The notes beneath the pieces were generated by a model. The model was not told the origin of the DNA and ran no database searches. It worked only from the letters and a program-made list of their open reading frames with translations. DNA of 64,000 bases from Reticulascus tulasneorum (taxonomy: Eukaryota > Ascomycota > Sordariomycetes > Glomerellales > Reticulascaceae): the NCBI GenBank assembly GCA_001557505.1, contig LSAX01000011.1, positions 1,302,001 to 1,366,000 of the forward strand. Reading direction: 5' to 3'. Positions 1-10,978 of this stretch are shown one piece after another; positions within the stretch are counted from its first letter, which is position 1, and each line of letters opens with the position of its first letter. The position numbers were made by a program, and so were the translations under genes.

Positions 1-326
1 AGAGACTCCGGTGGCCCGGCTGTGCGTCCCGTGCTTACAGCACCGCAATCGGCGTTGGTGCAACTACAGAACACGTCCGGGTAATGCACCACAGGTTTTA
101 CTCGACTTGAGACATAGGATCGGGGGAGGCTGAATAGGGTCGAAGTGCCTTGGTGATTTGCGGTGACCAAAATGCCGGACCTGTCACTATGGGTCTCGAT
201 TGTGTGCGATGCGATTCGCGTGCTTATTAGAGGTGCTCTTCATGGCAGCTTAGTAGATGCGAAGACAAGGCTGTCAAATTTCAAAGTGTTGTTTACAAGT
301 ACATACAAGAGGGGCTGGTCAAAGTT
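1..326. other. left edge, no gene seen
   Basis: No supported coding region. This is the 3' flank of the omega-amidase gene, which ends at 327 on the minus strand. Short open frames here lack family features and overlap the neighbour in antisense. Confidence 0.5.
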
Positions 327-1352
327 TCAAACAGCGTTGTCGCTCTGCTCTCCAGGCTGTCCGGGCTCTTCAAACCGCACGTCACCTTGACTTATATCCG
401 GGTAGACATCAAACCTTCTTTGACTCTTCAGGGGGAAGTTCTTCCTCGCCTCCTCAATCTTCGCGTTGTCCAGCTCCCAAGAGACAGTGGTCTCTTTCTC
501 CTCGGCCTCGACGAGCACCTTCGCCACGGGATCCACGATCAGGCTGTGGCCCCACGCATGGTAGCCCGCGTTCATGTCCCGCGCAGGGCTGCACAAGGCC
601 ACGTAGATCTGGTTGTCCATGGCCCGAGCCTGGCCCTGCAGCCGCCAGTGCATCGGGCCAGTAGTCAGGTTGAAGGCGCCGGGGTAGATGAGCGCGAAGC
701 AGCCTTTTCGGGCGGCGATGGTGGCTAGCTCTGAGAACCGGATATCGTAGCAGATGGCCACGGATATGCGGCCGTACTCGGGCAGGTCAACAATGGTGAC
801 CTTATTCCCGGGGCTCAGGACGTCTGACTCTCGGAAAGTGATCTTGCCGGGGATGTCGATATCAAATAAATGGACCTTCCGATGCGTGGCCAGGAGCTTA
901 CCCTCGGGACTGAAGATCAAGCTCGTATTGTAGTATTTCTTGGTTTCCGTGTCCAGTTCGGGGATCGAACCGCCGACAAGATACGTCTTCGTCTCAGCAG
1001 CCATGGCAGCCAGCGCATGGAACGACGGCGACTGCTCCTTGCTCGGTGGCGAGGGCAGCAGCGTCTCGGCATACTTCGGGAAGTGGTCGCAGCCGTACGG
1101 CGAGTTGAAGCATTCCGGGAGCACGACTATCTTGGCGCCGTCGTCGGCCGCCTCTCGGACTTTGGCATGGGCGTTTTTGAGGTTGGCGGCCTTGTCCGCG
1201 CCCGAGGCGAGCTGGATGCAGGCGAGCTTGACTGACTTTTTCAGCACCGGCGTGGCGGCGGTGGTGGCCATTTTACGGAAGGGCACGAATCTCTGGGAGG
1301 GATATCGGAGCGAGTTTGTAAGGATACTAAGTGCTGTGCGGGCTGTTCTCAT
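327..1352 (-). CDS. NIT2: omega-amidase / nitrilase-superfamily hydrolase (NIT2/NIT3 type)
   Basis: Intronless gene of 341 residues. In this family the enzyme hydrolyses alpha-ketoglutaramate and alpha-ketosuccinamate to the keto acids plus ammonia, in cytosol and mitochondria. The nitrilase Glu-Lys-Cys triad is visible: LPECFN, then HRKVHLFD, then ICYDIRF. The segment around GHSLIVDPVAKVL near the C-terminus is also typical. The first ATG adds about 27 residues rich in Arg, Thr and Ser with no acidic residue, which looks like a mitochondrial presequence. A second in-frame ATG at 1271 begins MATTAATP and would give a cytosolic form of the usual family length. Family assignment is strong; exact substrate is inferred from similarity to NIT2 rather than NIT1. 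Confidence 0.9.
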   Translation of the reverse strand: MRTARTALSILTNSLRYPSQRFVPFRKMATTAATPVLKKSVKLACIQLASGADKAANLKNAHAKVREAADDGAKIVVLPECFNSPYGCDHFPKYAETLLPSPPSKEQSPSFHALAAMAAETKTYLVGGSIPELDTETKKYYNTSLIFSPEGKLLATHRKVHLFDIDIPGKITFRESDVLSPGNKVTIVDLPEYGRISVAICYDIRFSELATIAARKGCFALIYPGAFNLTTGPMHWRLQGQARAMDNQIYVALCSPARDMNAGYHAWGHSLIVDPVAKVLVEAEEKETTVSWELDNAKIEEARKNFPLKSQRRFDVYPDISQGDVRFEEPGQPGEQSDNAV

Positions 1353-2184
1353 TCTGAAATGTCCATCAACGCTGGGGATATGAGAGTGAGCTTGGAGGGG
1401 TTGAAAAGTGAAGTAGTCATTTAGAGGCGAGGGTAGCGGGGTCCCCTGGCTAACGCGTTATTAGCTAATCCCAGTCGACGTACCTTAATAGACCACCAGC
1501 TCAATTTGCTGAAGTAATTACCTTGCCATAACCTAAGCAAAGTGTTGATTGAGATACACTGTTGATCTCTGATAGATTCCTAGGATTAAGGAATGCGTCT
1601 CTCCTCTGCAATCCATCAGGACACCCTCTACAGCCTCATCGTACCTCTGCGTGCTAAACGAGCCATAGCTACCGCAAGTGACGGAAGTGGGCCGGCTTGC
1701 TTAGCACCGGTGTTGCAGCGCAAAAGTTCAGCATCATTAGACCACCAGACACATTTATGCTTTGGTAGGACCAACACCCAGCAAACAGATCAACGCAACT
1801 CACGAATCAACTCACAATGCAGAAACCATATGGGTTCAGAAACAGATTGAGTATATTAAGCAACTACCAGGACTCACTTGCCGAGCCAAGCCACCAGGCC
1901 AAACCAGCTCGATTCAAAGTTGTATGCGTCCCTGACCATAATCAAGCCCTGTGAGATGCCACGTTCCCCCCCAAGGCGGCCATAAAACCAGGCCGATCCG
2001 AACGAAGGAGGTTGTAATTATCGTACAATACAGACTCGAACCATCCTGAACCACCCTAAAAGCATGCACCGCCGTTCAAACATCTCGACGTTGATGTCGC
2101 TGAGACACGACGCGTCAAGGGCGTTTGCTGTTGCTAGTACTACTACGCACTCGGCCTCGTGCCTCCACGAGCACCGGAAGGTCC
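1353..2184. other. intergenic region, NIT2 promoter and HRP1 3' flank
   Basis: About 830 bp between two minus-strand genes. It should contain the omega-amidase promoter and the 3' untranslated region of the RNA-binding protein gene. I see no coding signal or repeat. Confidence 0.5.
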
Positions 2185-5090
2185 CTAACCTCGCGAGTAC
2201 GGGTGGAAGCCTCTGCCGCCGCCGCGTCCTCCGCCACGGTAGTTCGCGCCTGGCTTTCCGGCGTTCTTTGGGCCAGTCGGAGCATTAGCTGGCGGTGCAG
2301 CACCTGGGTTCGTGGGTGCCTGGTTGCCGCCGTTGGCGCTGCCACCGCCTCCGCGGCCACGGTTGAACCCTCCTCCTCGGCCGCCTGGGTTCATATTCGG
2401 CTGGGGGACATCGTCATACATGCCCTCCCACGAAGTCGGCCCGCCAGCAACGCCCCCGCCCATGCCATAGCCGCCGCCTTGGTTGAATTGTTGATTATCT
2501 CTTGGGCCTCGTCTCTGCTGCGGTTGTTCAAATTGTTTTTGTTGCTCGAACATTTGCTGGTCGTACCCGCCGCCATTATAAGCTCCTCCCTGTCCGGCAG
2601 CGCTGTCTGGACTGCCCGTCCCGCCACCGCCGCCCATCATCTGCTGCTGCATCTGTTGCTGCATTTGCTGTTGCATCTGCTGCATCATTTGCGGGTTCAT
2701 GTTGGCCATCATGGCTTGAGGGTTCTGGGGCTGTCCTCCGCCACGACCCATCATCTGCTGCTGCATCTGTTGCATCTGCATCATCTGCTGCATGTACATG
2801 GGGTTCATTTGCCCCATGCCACGACTCATGGCCATTTGCTGCTGCATCATAGCGAAGTACTGCTGCATCCGCTGGAAGTATTGCGCCATGACCTGTGGCG
2901 TCATGCCGCTGGTATTGGCTCCCATCTGGTTGTTCATTCCGCTCTGCTGGCTCGATACCTGGTCCTCTGAGCCTGCTTTTCGGAATTTTCCTCCACGACG
3001 GGTTGCTTCCTCTTCCTCTCTTAAATTACCCCTTGGCTGCGCCTTCTTCACTTCGATGGGCTTCCCGTGGATCTGGAGATCGGTACTTAGACAAGCATCA
3101 ACACCGGCTTCGCTCTCGAACGTGACGAAGCCAAAGCCCCTTGGCCGGCCCGTGTCCTTGTCCATCATTAAGGTAGCATCGACAACTCGGCCGAACTGAG
3201 CGAAATAATCCTTAAATTCTTGATCGGTTGTCTCCTGGCTGACACCGCCGACGAAGATCTTGCTAGTCTTCTCTTGTTCATCCCTGGGAATGGCGCGCTT
3301 GGGGTCAATCTAGGGAGGGCTTAATTAGTCGCCGTGTCTCACAATAATATGGAGCGTTGCGCCCTGCACATACAATTTTTCCATCCAAGAAGTGTTCCTT
3401 GACCATAACAACATTAACTGTCTTGGGGTCTTTGAAGGTCAGGAATCCGAAGCCTCTTGATCGTCCTGTGCTGCTATCCCGCATGACAGTGCATTCTATG
3501 ACCTCACCGAATTGAGAGAAGTAGTCACGTAAGGATTCTATAGCAGATTAGTAAAACTATCTAGCTAGATGCAAGGAGGTTGCGACATACGATCGGTCGT
3601 CTCCCAATTAAGCCCACCAATGAACATTTTTCTGGAAGACCCGTTTCATTAGCAAATCAAAGACATCACTACCAGGGGGGGTAAATAAGGATAAATCATG
3701 TGGGTAAGCGTTGGGATAGTAAAACAAGATGACGCTGCGGTGTGGGGGTTGAAGCTAGACGCAAACATCGTGGCTCCTGGGTGGTGTTGAAGTTGAGCGT
3801 ACGTCGTATCTAATTGGCGGTCCAATAGCATGATGGTTCTTTCTTGTAGGGTTTTAAATTGCCAGTTTGTATCTGAGATTGTCTTCGGCATCGCGCTTGG
3901 CACGCTTTCATCTTCGTAAATCTCGCCATCCTCAGACAACAGCGGGATGTACTCTTCGTCTTGGGTTGATGAAACAATGGCGAAGCGGTCCTCCATGGTG
4001 GATGATGGTATGGCTTCGTGTCGCGAGCAGATAACCAGGCGGTGAAGAATGATGAGTCCAGTAGGCTGGCCACAGATACTCTCACTTTCGAGAAGAATGC
4101 AGTGTGGATAGCCAGATCAACTTTGTCGGAATCTTTCGTTCTTTTGCTATCGTCAAGTCTTGCTAGGTACTAGCCTCGAGCGCTATTCGCTGCAAATCTT
4201 GCTACAGCTACCGGAGAAGTGCAAATCATTCTCGGCGTGCTCTAAAAGATCATCTGCGACTGGGCTATAGAAGACAGGATGGTGATCCTGAACTGACTAT
4301 CGGCGGCAAAATTCTCTCGGTGTGTATTCAGGTTGCTCTTTCCAGCCATTCTTGGCTTCTTCTCTTTCTGGCCATCTCTTTCTCCCTCGGCTCTTTATGG
4401 TGCAACATAGACCATCTCTTGGTTTTTGGACTCTTTATCTCAAAGATATCGGCCGGTCTGTGGTATCGCCTCCACCGCACCATGCTCCCTCTCAAGCCAG
4501 CGACCATCATAGGCATCAAGTCTCGCAATCCATAGGACTACTGTCATCCAGCCAACAAAAACGTATGACCACGTAAGGCCGCGTATCGGACGAGCGACAC
4601 TTAGGTCCAGAGTCCGTGGTTGTGTGATGGGTTCAAGGCATAATATCACGTTGCGAACAAAGAAAGCACGACTTACCCATCTTCCTTGGCACTTGCGTTC
4701 TTGGTGGTGCTGCTAGTGTATGAAGGCTCCTCATGCCTGTTCATGCCATTGGTTGCGCCACCTCCTCCGAGGTTGAAATCCACATCGTCGTCATCGTCGT
4801 CCTCATATTTCATGTGGTCGTCGGCACTACCATTGTGTTCGTAAGCTGCTGGAATGTCATCATGTGTCGGATAAGTCGCAGCAGCTGCTACAGGAATCTC
4901 GGGTGCCGGAGCTGGCTCTGCTGGCTTGGGTGGAGCAGCGCTCGTGTCATCGTCATAACTATTACGAACGAGATTAGTATGATGGGGGCGAATAGGATCA
5001 TGGGGAGGTAAGTTAGGAATAAATCTTGATGGCAGATTGCACGTACAGGTCAGCAAAGAGATCATCTTCGAAGTTCTCCGGTTCTGTCAT
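2185..5090 (-). CDS. HRP1: Hrp1/Nab4-type hnRNP, two RRMs with Met/Gln-rich and RGG tail
   Basis: RNA-binding protein of the Hrp1 (cleavage factor IB) family, which marks mRNA 3' ends for cleavage and polyadenylation and shuttles between nucleus and cytoplasm. My model has five exons: 5090-5047, 4958-4677, 3631-3591, 3537-3374 and 3309-2185, giving 551 residues. An acidic N-terminus ([12 protein letters not shown], then a run of Asp) precedes RRM1 ([21 protein letters not shown]) and RRM2 ([21 protein letters not shown]), the classic RNP2/RNP1 pairs. The C-terminal ~300 residues are a low-complexity Met/Gln/Gly region ending in RGG repeats and FHPYSRG. Intron 2 is 1045 bp (4676-3632) with consensus GTAAGT and CAG ends, far longer than the others. 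The gene is divergent from GYP1. Confidence 0.9.
2636..2870 (-). repeat. CAG/CAT-rich trinucleotide tract coding Met/Gln-rich segment
   Basis: Imperfect repeats of CTG, CAT and TTG on the plus strand, read as Gln and Met codons in the Hrp1 tail. The tract is coding low complexity rather than a mobile element and may vary in length between strains. Confidence 0.6.
3632..4676 (-). other. 1045-bp intron inside HRP1 with open frame
   Basis: Flanked by GTAAGT (from 4676) and a CAG acceptor just before 3631. Splicing joins the acidic region to RRM1 as G-K-M-F-I-G-G. On the gene's own strand the intron carries an open frame from an ATG at 3996 down to 3649, 115 codons, acidic at its start ([16 protein letters not shown]). 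I do not recognise it. It could be chance, an alternative first exon or a nested gene. Confidence 0.6.
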
Positions 5091-5836
5091 GTTGCTAGGT
5101 GAGGATGTGGTTGTTTTGAAAGGCGTTTGTCAAACACAGCCAAGTTATCGAAATCTCTTAAGCTGTCAGGATGCTGAATGAGAAGCGTAAAAGAAAAGAG
5201 AGGGAAAGAACCTCGGGGGAGGGGACGGCTGCAGAAAAGTAACAGAAGAGGAGGGTGATCGCGGGTTCGCAAGTGATTGTTTGGGTTCTCCCAGGCTGTG
5301 AAGAACAGGAGAGAGAGGAGGTGGATGTGCAGCAGTGGACAAGGTGGAGTTCGATGGGGACAGGTAGGCTGAAAGCCAATCAAAAGCTCCGTCGGTCTAT
5401 GGAAGAGGGTTGGTCCGGGTGAAACTGCTGTACCGGTCACGTGCCCACCTCGTCGATCCGCTTGTAGCGTATAACTTACCTGTTGGAAGGACTTTCAGAC
5501 TGGAAGGTATAAGGGCTAGTAGGCAGAAGGCATGTTCGGCAAAGGAGAATATAATTGCGTATGAAAGCGAATCGGATAGGGTCATCAGATTTGAACGAGT
5601 TTTTTCTTGTTGGATGCGGCTGATTCATGTGGTGCGGGACCTCGTACGTTAGTACTGTAATCTGTAACGAGGTACTGAATTGGGGTGCAGATCAAGCCAC
5701 AGTGGCTGATGGGAGGCGTCGAGAAACAGCAAGGTTCCGAGTCACAACCACGACTGGCCGAGGAGCTCGTCTCCCCGAGCGCTTGCAACAAAGGCACTTT
5801 TGGATACCGACGGTGAATTGTAGGGCAGGATTCACA
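5091..5836. promoter_or_regulatory. divergent promoter between HRP1 and GYP1
   Basis: 746 bp separate the start codons of the two divergent genes. The strand going into HRP1 is purine/pyrimidine biased (long CT-rich runs on the minus strand), as is common in fungal 5' untranslated regions. No specific binding site can be assigned with confidence. Confidence 0.5.
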
Positions 5837-7989
5837 ATGTTTTCTTCATCCGGAAGTGGGAAGAAACCCCCTCAGCCGGTATGTCTCTTCTGTCAATCTC
5901 GACTGAGCGTTTGAATTACATACTGACTGCCCCGCAGCAGGAGATGATACAGGTCGGTAGGTGCTCGTTTCCCGCCCCCAAGCTCCACGATGCTTGAGAA
6001 GCGTTCTTGGATGCCGAATTACTTGATGGGACTTGCTTGCTAACCTTGGTACTTGCCCAAATTAAAAGACCGCTCTGAGTATGTCAAAAGACTATAGCTA
6101 TTCCTTTGAGCTACCGGTGCTGACTTTGGCTAGTTCCGCATCTCCCTTCTGGAAGACCCCTCAGCGAGAAAACACACCAAAAAAGACCGGCCGCGATTCG
6201 AACATAGTCGTCGGAGCCTCGTACTCGCATGCAGATCTCCTGAAGTTCGAGTCATTGTACGTGATGCGTTACAATTCACGGAATTAGCTAACTAGTGATC
6301 AGAAATCTATCGAGCTCTTCCTCCCGTCCCAGAACTCCTCCATCCTCCTCCTCGAACAAGATCCGCGATGCGTCCCCCCCTTCGAGGCCCACGTCGGGTC
6401 ACACCACCCCTCCTTTCAAGAACTACATCAACTTCCTCTCCAACACGAACGATGATTGGAAAGCGGACGAGGAGAATGATATGATGGGTTATGATGACGA
6501 TGATGGCGACGACTTCGGCCTGCCGAGTCTATCCAACATGAAGAGAAGGTCTAGAAGAATAGCTGCGCAAAATCGAACAGACTCGAATGGGAATCTATCA
6601 CCTGCTATCGAAGGGTCCTTTGGTGGCTTACAAACCAGGCGATATTCAAACAGCGCAGATATTGCCATCGAAAGACCGGCGCCGACGTACCCAGTGCCTA
6701 AGAAGAGCGAGGGAAAGATACTACGACCGCAGTATAAGGACATTCTAAAAGGCATGCCACATAATTGGGTTCTTTGATCGTGGAGGGTGACTAACCATTG
6801 TGAAGACCCGGCGAATGCGCTCCATTTAATAAATCACCCAGCTGTCCCAGCGAATGCCACACCGAAAGAGGTTGATGCTGCAAATTCCAGGATAACGCGA
6901 ATCAACAAGTTCAAGAAGCTCCTCCAAGCCTCGACGATACCGCTCCCTGAGCTGAGGTCGCTGGCATGGTCTGGTATCCCGGATGAGGTTCGAGCCATGA
7001 CATGGCAGCTTCTTCTCAGCTATCTGCCAACAAACAGCGAACGGAGGGTGGCAACCCTTGAGCGGAAACGAAAAGAGTACCTGGATGGCGTACGACAAGC
7101 TTTTGAGCGGGGAGGAGGTAGCAGCGCCCCGACAGGCAGAGGGAGAGGCTTGGACGAGGCGATCTGGCATCAAATCAGCATCGATGTCCCACGGACGAAT
7201 CCCCACATCGAGCTTTATGGCTACGAGGCAACTCAAAGGTCACTGGAACGGATACTGTATGTCTGGGCTGTACGCCACCCGGCTAGTGGTTACGTCCAGG
7301 GCATCAACGACTTGGTGACCCCGTTTTGGCAGGTCTTCTTAGGGGTCTATATTGCGGATCCAAACGTTGAGTCCGGGATGGACCCTGGTCAATTACCTAA
7401 AGCTGTCTTGGACGCGGTGGAAGCCGACTCGTTCTGGTGCCTTACAAAGCTTCTCGATGGCATTCAAGACCACTACATTGTTGCGCAACCAGGCATTCAG
7501 AGACAGGTGGCGGCTTTACGAGATCTGACAGCCAGGATAGATGCAAGTTTGGCAAAGCACCTCGAGAAGGAGGGAGTGGAATTCATACAGTTTAGTTTCC
7601 GATGGATGAACTGCCTCCTGATGCGAGAGATCAGCGTCAAGAATACGATACGGATGTGGGACACCTACTTGGTAAGTTGTTCTGTAGCCTCGCCTGCCCC
7701 ACGCGCAAATGGTTACTAACAAAGTGGTCAGGCTGAAGAGCAAGGATTCTCGGAGTTCCACCTCTATGTGTGTGCGGCATTTCTCGTAAAGTGGTCGGAC
7801 AAGCTGGTGAAGATGGATTTCCAAGAGGTCATGATGTTCCTACAGAGCCTGCCAACGAAGGGCTGGACAGAGAAGGACATCGAGTTGCTCCTAAGCGAGG
7901 CTTTCATATGGCAGAGCCTGTTCAAGGGTTCCTCGGCCCATTTGCGGGGACCCTCTAGCCGATCACCGTCTACGAGCCTACAATTATAA
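5837..7989 (+). CDS. GYP1: Gyp1-type TBC domain Rab GTPase-activating protein
   Basis: Rab GAP of the Gyp1 family, acting on Ypt1-class Rabs at the Golgi. Six exons: 5837-5878, 5938-5952 (15-nt microexon), 6069-6256, 6303-6751, 6806-7671 and 7732-7989, giving 605 residues. A Ser-rich disordered N-terminus (MFSSSGSGKKPPQP) precedes the TBC domain in the C-terminal half. The domain shows the entry motif GIPDEVRAMTWQLLL, the arginine finger IDVPRTNP, the glutamine finger YVQGINDL, and FRWMNCLLMREI. The fourth intron (6752-6805) starts with GC rather than GT; it has a CTAAC branch site and keeps frame. The microexon is supported only by frame; its donor (GTCGGT) is weak and its acceptor could lie three bases later. 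The domain assignment is secure. Confidence 0.88.
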
Positions 7990-8513
7990 GAATCTGAGCC
8001 TCATAGAACCATCACCGCATCCTGCATATTTGGGACGGTGGTTATCCCAAGGAATCAAACTGCCAAAGTAGAGCACACGGCAAAACCGGAGTTCTTGAAG
8101 CAATCAGGGCTAATTATCCGCACAAGCCCACTGTTATTGACCGATCTTGTCTCAAATAGCAGGTATTCAATGTCTCAAATACCTTGCAAGAGTAGCCTCT
8201 GTCATCCAATTATTCGTGCAATGCCAAAGGCAATGAAAATCCATCATCCAGCCCCCCCGAAACAGCGCTGATTGGGCGGATCACTGTTTGACGTGACCGG
8301 CAGCTGGCATCCCCTGCCACTCTCGCCAATCAAACGCGTGACGTGAGCTGTCGGGCAGATCGCGCGTCATCCCACAATTGGTGCTGTTCCCCAGCTTTTG
8401 GTTCTTAATAAAGCTATCACCTGCAGCACCAATCCATCACACCACCACGCGCCCATTCCATTATCACCACCCCCAATTACCATCACCAAACAAATTGAGG
8501 CATCATTTTCGCA
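7990..8513. promoter_or_regulatory. promoter of NASP-type histone chaperone gene
   Basis: 524 bp between GYP1 and the histone chaperone gene. It contains an inverted CCAAT (ATTGG, 8271-8275), a CCAAT (8326-8330), an ACGCGT MluI box (8334-8339), and two copies of TGACGTGA (8289-8296 and 8339-8346, the second overlapping the MluI box by one base). The leader just before the ATG is CA-rich. The cluster of sites makes this the most readable promoter in the window. Confidence 0.6.
8334..8339. promoter_or_regulatory. ACGCGT MluI cell-cycle box
   Basis: Palindromic ACGCGT about 175 bp before the start codon of a histone chaperone gene. In yeasts this site binds MBF and drives G1/S expression, which fits a chaperone needed for replication. 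Function here is inferred from motif and context only. Confidence 0.45.
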
Positions 8514-10138
8514 ATGGCCGACACAATTGATCAGACCTCGGTTGCCCAGGACGTTGAGCCTGTTCTTGAGCAACCCGTCGCGAACGATGCGCCAATCGAT
8601 GGCGACGAGGAACCTGAAGAGGATGCCAAGTCGAAGAAGGTGACTCTGGCTGACCTGTCTGCGAAGGGAACTGCTCTCTACGCGAAGAAACAATACGAAG
8701 AAGCTGCCGAATGCTTTGCGAAAGCTGCCGAGATGCAGGCTGAATTGAACGGCGAGATGGACCCTGCCAACTCCGATATCCTATTCCTCTACGGGCGCAG
8801 TCTATTCAAGGTCGGCCAAAGCAAGAGCGATGTGCTCGGTGGACAAGCAGGAACGGAGCAGAAGCCGGGCGACAAGAAAATGACAAAGGCTCCTAAGAAG
8901 GCGGTCCCAGCACCCGTCGAGAGTGAGGCCGAGAGAATCACGGAGGAAGGGGTGGCGATTATCGCGGGCGAGACGAGCGATGCGAAGAAGGAAGACGGTG
9001 CAGAGGAAAAGAAGCCCCTCTTCCAGTTTACTGGCGATGAGAACTTCGACGACTCAGATGAGGATGAAGTCAGACAATGCTCACCATCATATCCGGTTGG
9101 GAAAGTGTGCTGACCATCTCCTAGGGCGCCGAAGCTGAAGGTGAAGAAGCAGAGGAGGAAGACGACGACTTGGCAGTCGCATTCGAGATTCTGGACTTGT
9201 CTCGGGTCCTCTTCCACAAGCAATTGGAGGGCCTGGACCAAGACCATGTGGCCAACGGCAAAGGCAAAGAGATAACTAACGGTGAAACTCTCTCGCTGAA
9301 GCACGTCAAGGAACGCTTGGCAGATACCCATGATCTTCTTGCCGAGATCTCGCTGGAGAATGAGAGGTAAGGCTTTGTCACATACCATCCACTAGCTTGG
9401 ACTGACATTGTCGCAGATATCCCAATGCGATCGTCGACACACGCGAGAGTCTGAAATACAAGAAGGAGCTCTACCCTCAGGAGTCTGAAGTCATCGCGGA
9501 AGCACACTTCAAACTCTCTCTTGCTCTCGAGTTTGCCTCGGTCACTACAACCCAGGAGGATGGGGAGGAGCAGGCGACCCAAAAGCCATTCGATGAAGGC
9601 CTGCGAGAGGAGGCCGCAAAGGAGTTGGAGTCCGCCATCGCGAGCACAAAGCTCAAGCTCCAAAACAAAGAAGTCGAACTGGCAACCATGAACTCTCCAG
9701 AAGACAACGAAATCACAAGGGCCCAGATCGTCGAGGTCAAGGAGATCATCGCTGACATGGAGGGACGAGTAGGTTACGCCTATACAGAATGTAGAGAACG
9801 GTACTGACTAGTTGCAGCTCGTGGACCTTCGCAAGCCTCCGATTGATGTCAACGCAGCTCTCTTGGACGCAGGTGGCAATGCAATGGGCGGAATTCTCGG
9901 CGCTGCGCTTGGGGAATCCTCAGAACAAACCGAGGCCCGAATTGAAGAGGCCAAGAAATCGGCGAACGACCTCAGTGGCTTGATTCGGAAGAAGAATAAG
10001 GAGGAGCCAAAGATCACAGCTGCTGCTCCGGAAGCTAACGGTCACGACTCAAACGGCACTAAGCGAAAGGCCGAGGAGTCTATTGACGCAGAGGAGGAAT
10101 CAAAAAAGGCGAAGGTAGAGGAAGCATCCGCTGCATGA
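8514..10138 (+). CDS. NASP/Sim3/Hif1-type SHNi-TPR histone chaperone
   Basis: Nuclear chaperone of the NASP family, which escorts histone H3 (and CENP-A in fission yeast Sim3). Four exons: 8514-9068, 9125-9366, 9417-9768 and 9818-10138, giving 489 residues. The first TPR-like helices contain AKGTALYAKKQYEEAAECF, followed by FLYGRSLFKVG. An acidic interruption (DDSDEDE, then EEAEEEDDD) splits the repeats. The SHNi-TPR core follows, with AFEILDLSRVLF, then DTHDLLAEISLENERYPNA and AEAHFKLSLALEFA. The tail is a coiled coil followed by a basic nuclear-localisation-like segment (GTKRKAEES, SKKAKVEE). The first intron has an atypical donor (GTCAGA). The promoter carries an MluI box. Confidence 0.88.
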
Positions 10139-10978
10139 ATGTGACCGGAGACATGTGTTTGGGACATGGCATGGCTCTTGAGGCATCCAGCTATACGCTT
10201 GGGGCCGGCTTTCATTCCTGGCTCCCGACCTGGGTATTGTACAGTAGTTTCCTTTGGCGAGTCAACAGGGGCGGCGGTACAAAACGTATGAAAACGTGAC
10301 AATGGCAACGACTTCAACTTCTCTGCTTAGACCCAAGTATCATTAACTGGCGATGTTTCTATGCCCTCTTGTGAGACAGTGCGATGATATCCTATTCCCT
10401 AGGCAAGTACTTCGCGTGATCAGTATCCCCCATTGCAGATGCCTACATTCTGCCAAAATCGAATGTTTCCGAGGACGGCTGATCACATCGATCGCCTTAC
10501 ATGGCGTCTTCGTGTCCGGTTCTCTCATCCCAAAAGGACCATGATTTGTTGCCCGACTTGGGCCATGGCTTTCTGTTTACGAACTCCTGTACGACTAGAC
10601 AGAACATCGGATGACGTGGCAGGCGTACCAACTACAAACTTGGCCGGAGTGGGCTGATACGGACGGCATCGGAGAATTTGATCACGGTTTGGTGGGTATG
10701 CTTGTGTTGCGTTGCATGGGTCCGGATGGAGGCATGGCATGACACATTGGACACTGGTGAGTATCGATGTGTGGGCGGAATAGGAGACATATGGTATGAT
10801 AGGAGTACTGGGCAGGGCAGGGCAGGTTAGATGACTGGGCAGGTACACCTCGTTCTGTTGGCACCCATGTTTGATGACTTGCGCTAAGAAGGTGATTGGA
10901 GACATAATAAAACATTACTATGGTACTTTAGAATATAGGCATGTGTCTGTGTCTAGGTAGATAGGTATGTAGGCACTT
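10139..10978. other. convergent 3' intergenic region
   Basis: 840 bp between the convergent histone chaperone and glucosyltransferase-like genes. It contains a short tandem GGGCA tract near 10810-10826. No coding frame with family features was found, so this is probably two 3' untranslated regions and spacer. Confidence 0.5.

Noticed and set aside
257..1383. Several long plus-strand open frames across the omega-amidase gene
   Set aside because: Antisense shadows of a clearly conserved minus-strand gene in GC-rich codons.
2064..3199. Plus-strand His/Leu/Ala-rich and Cys-rich frames opposite HRP1
   Set aside because: Products of the antisense of CAG/CAT-rich coding repeats.
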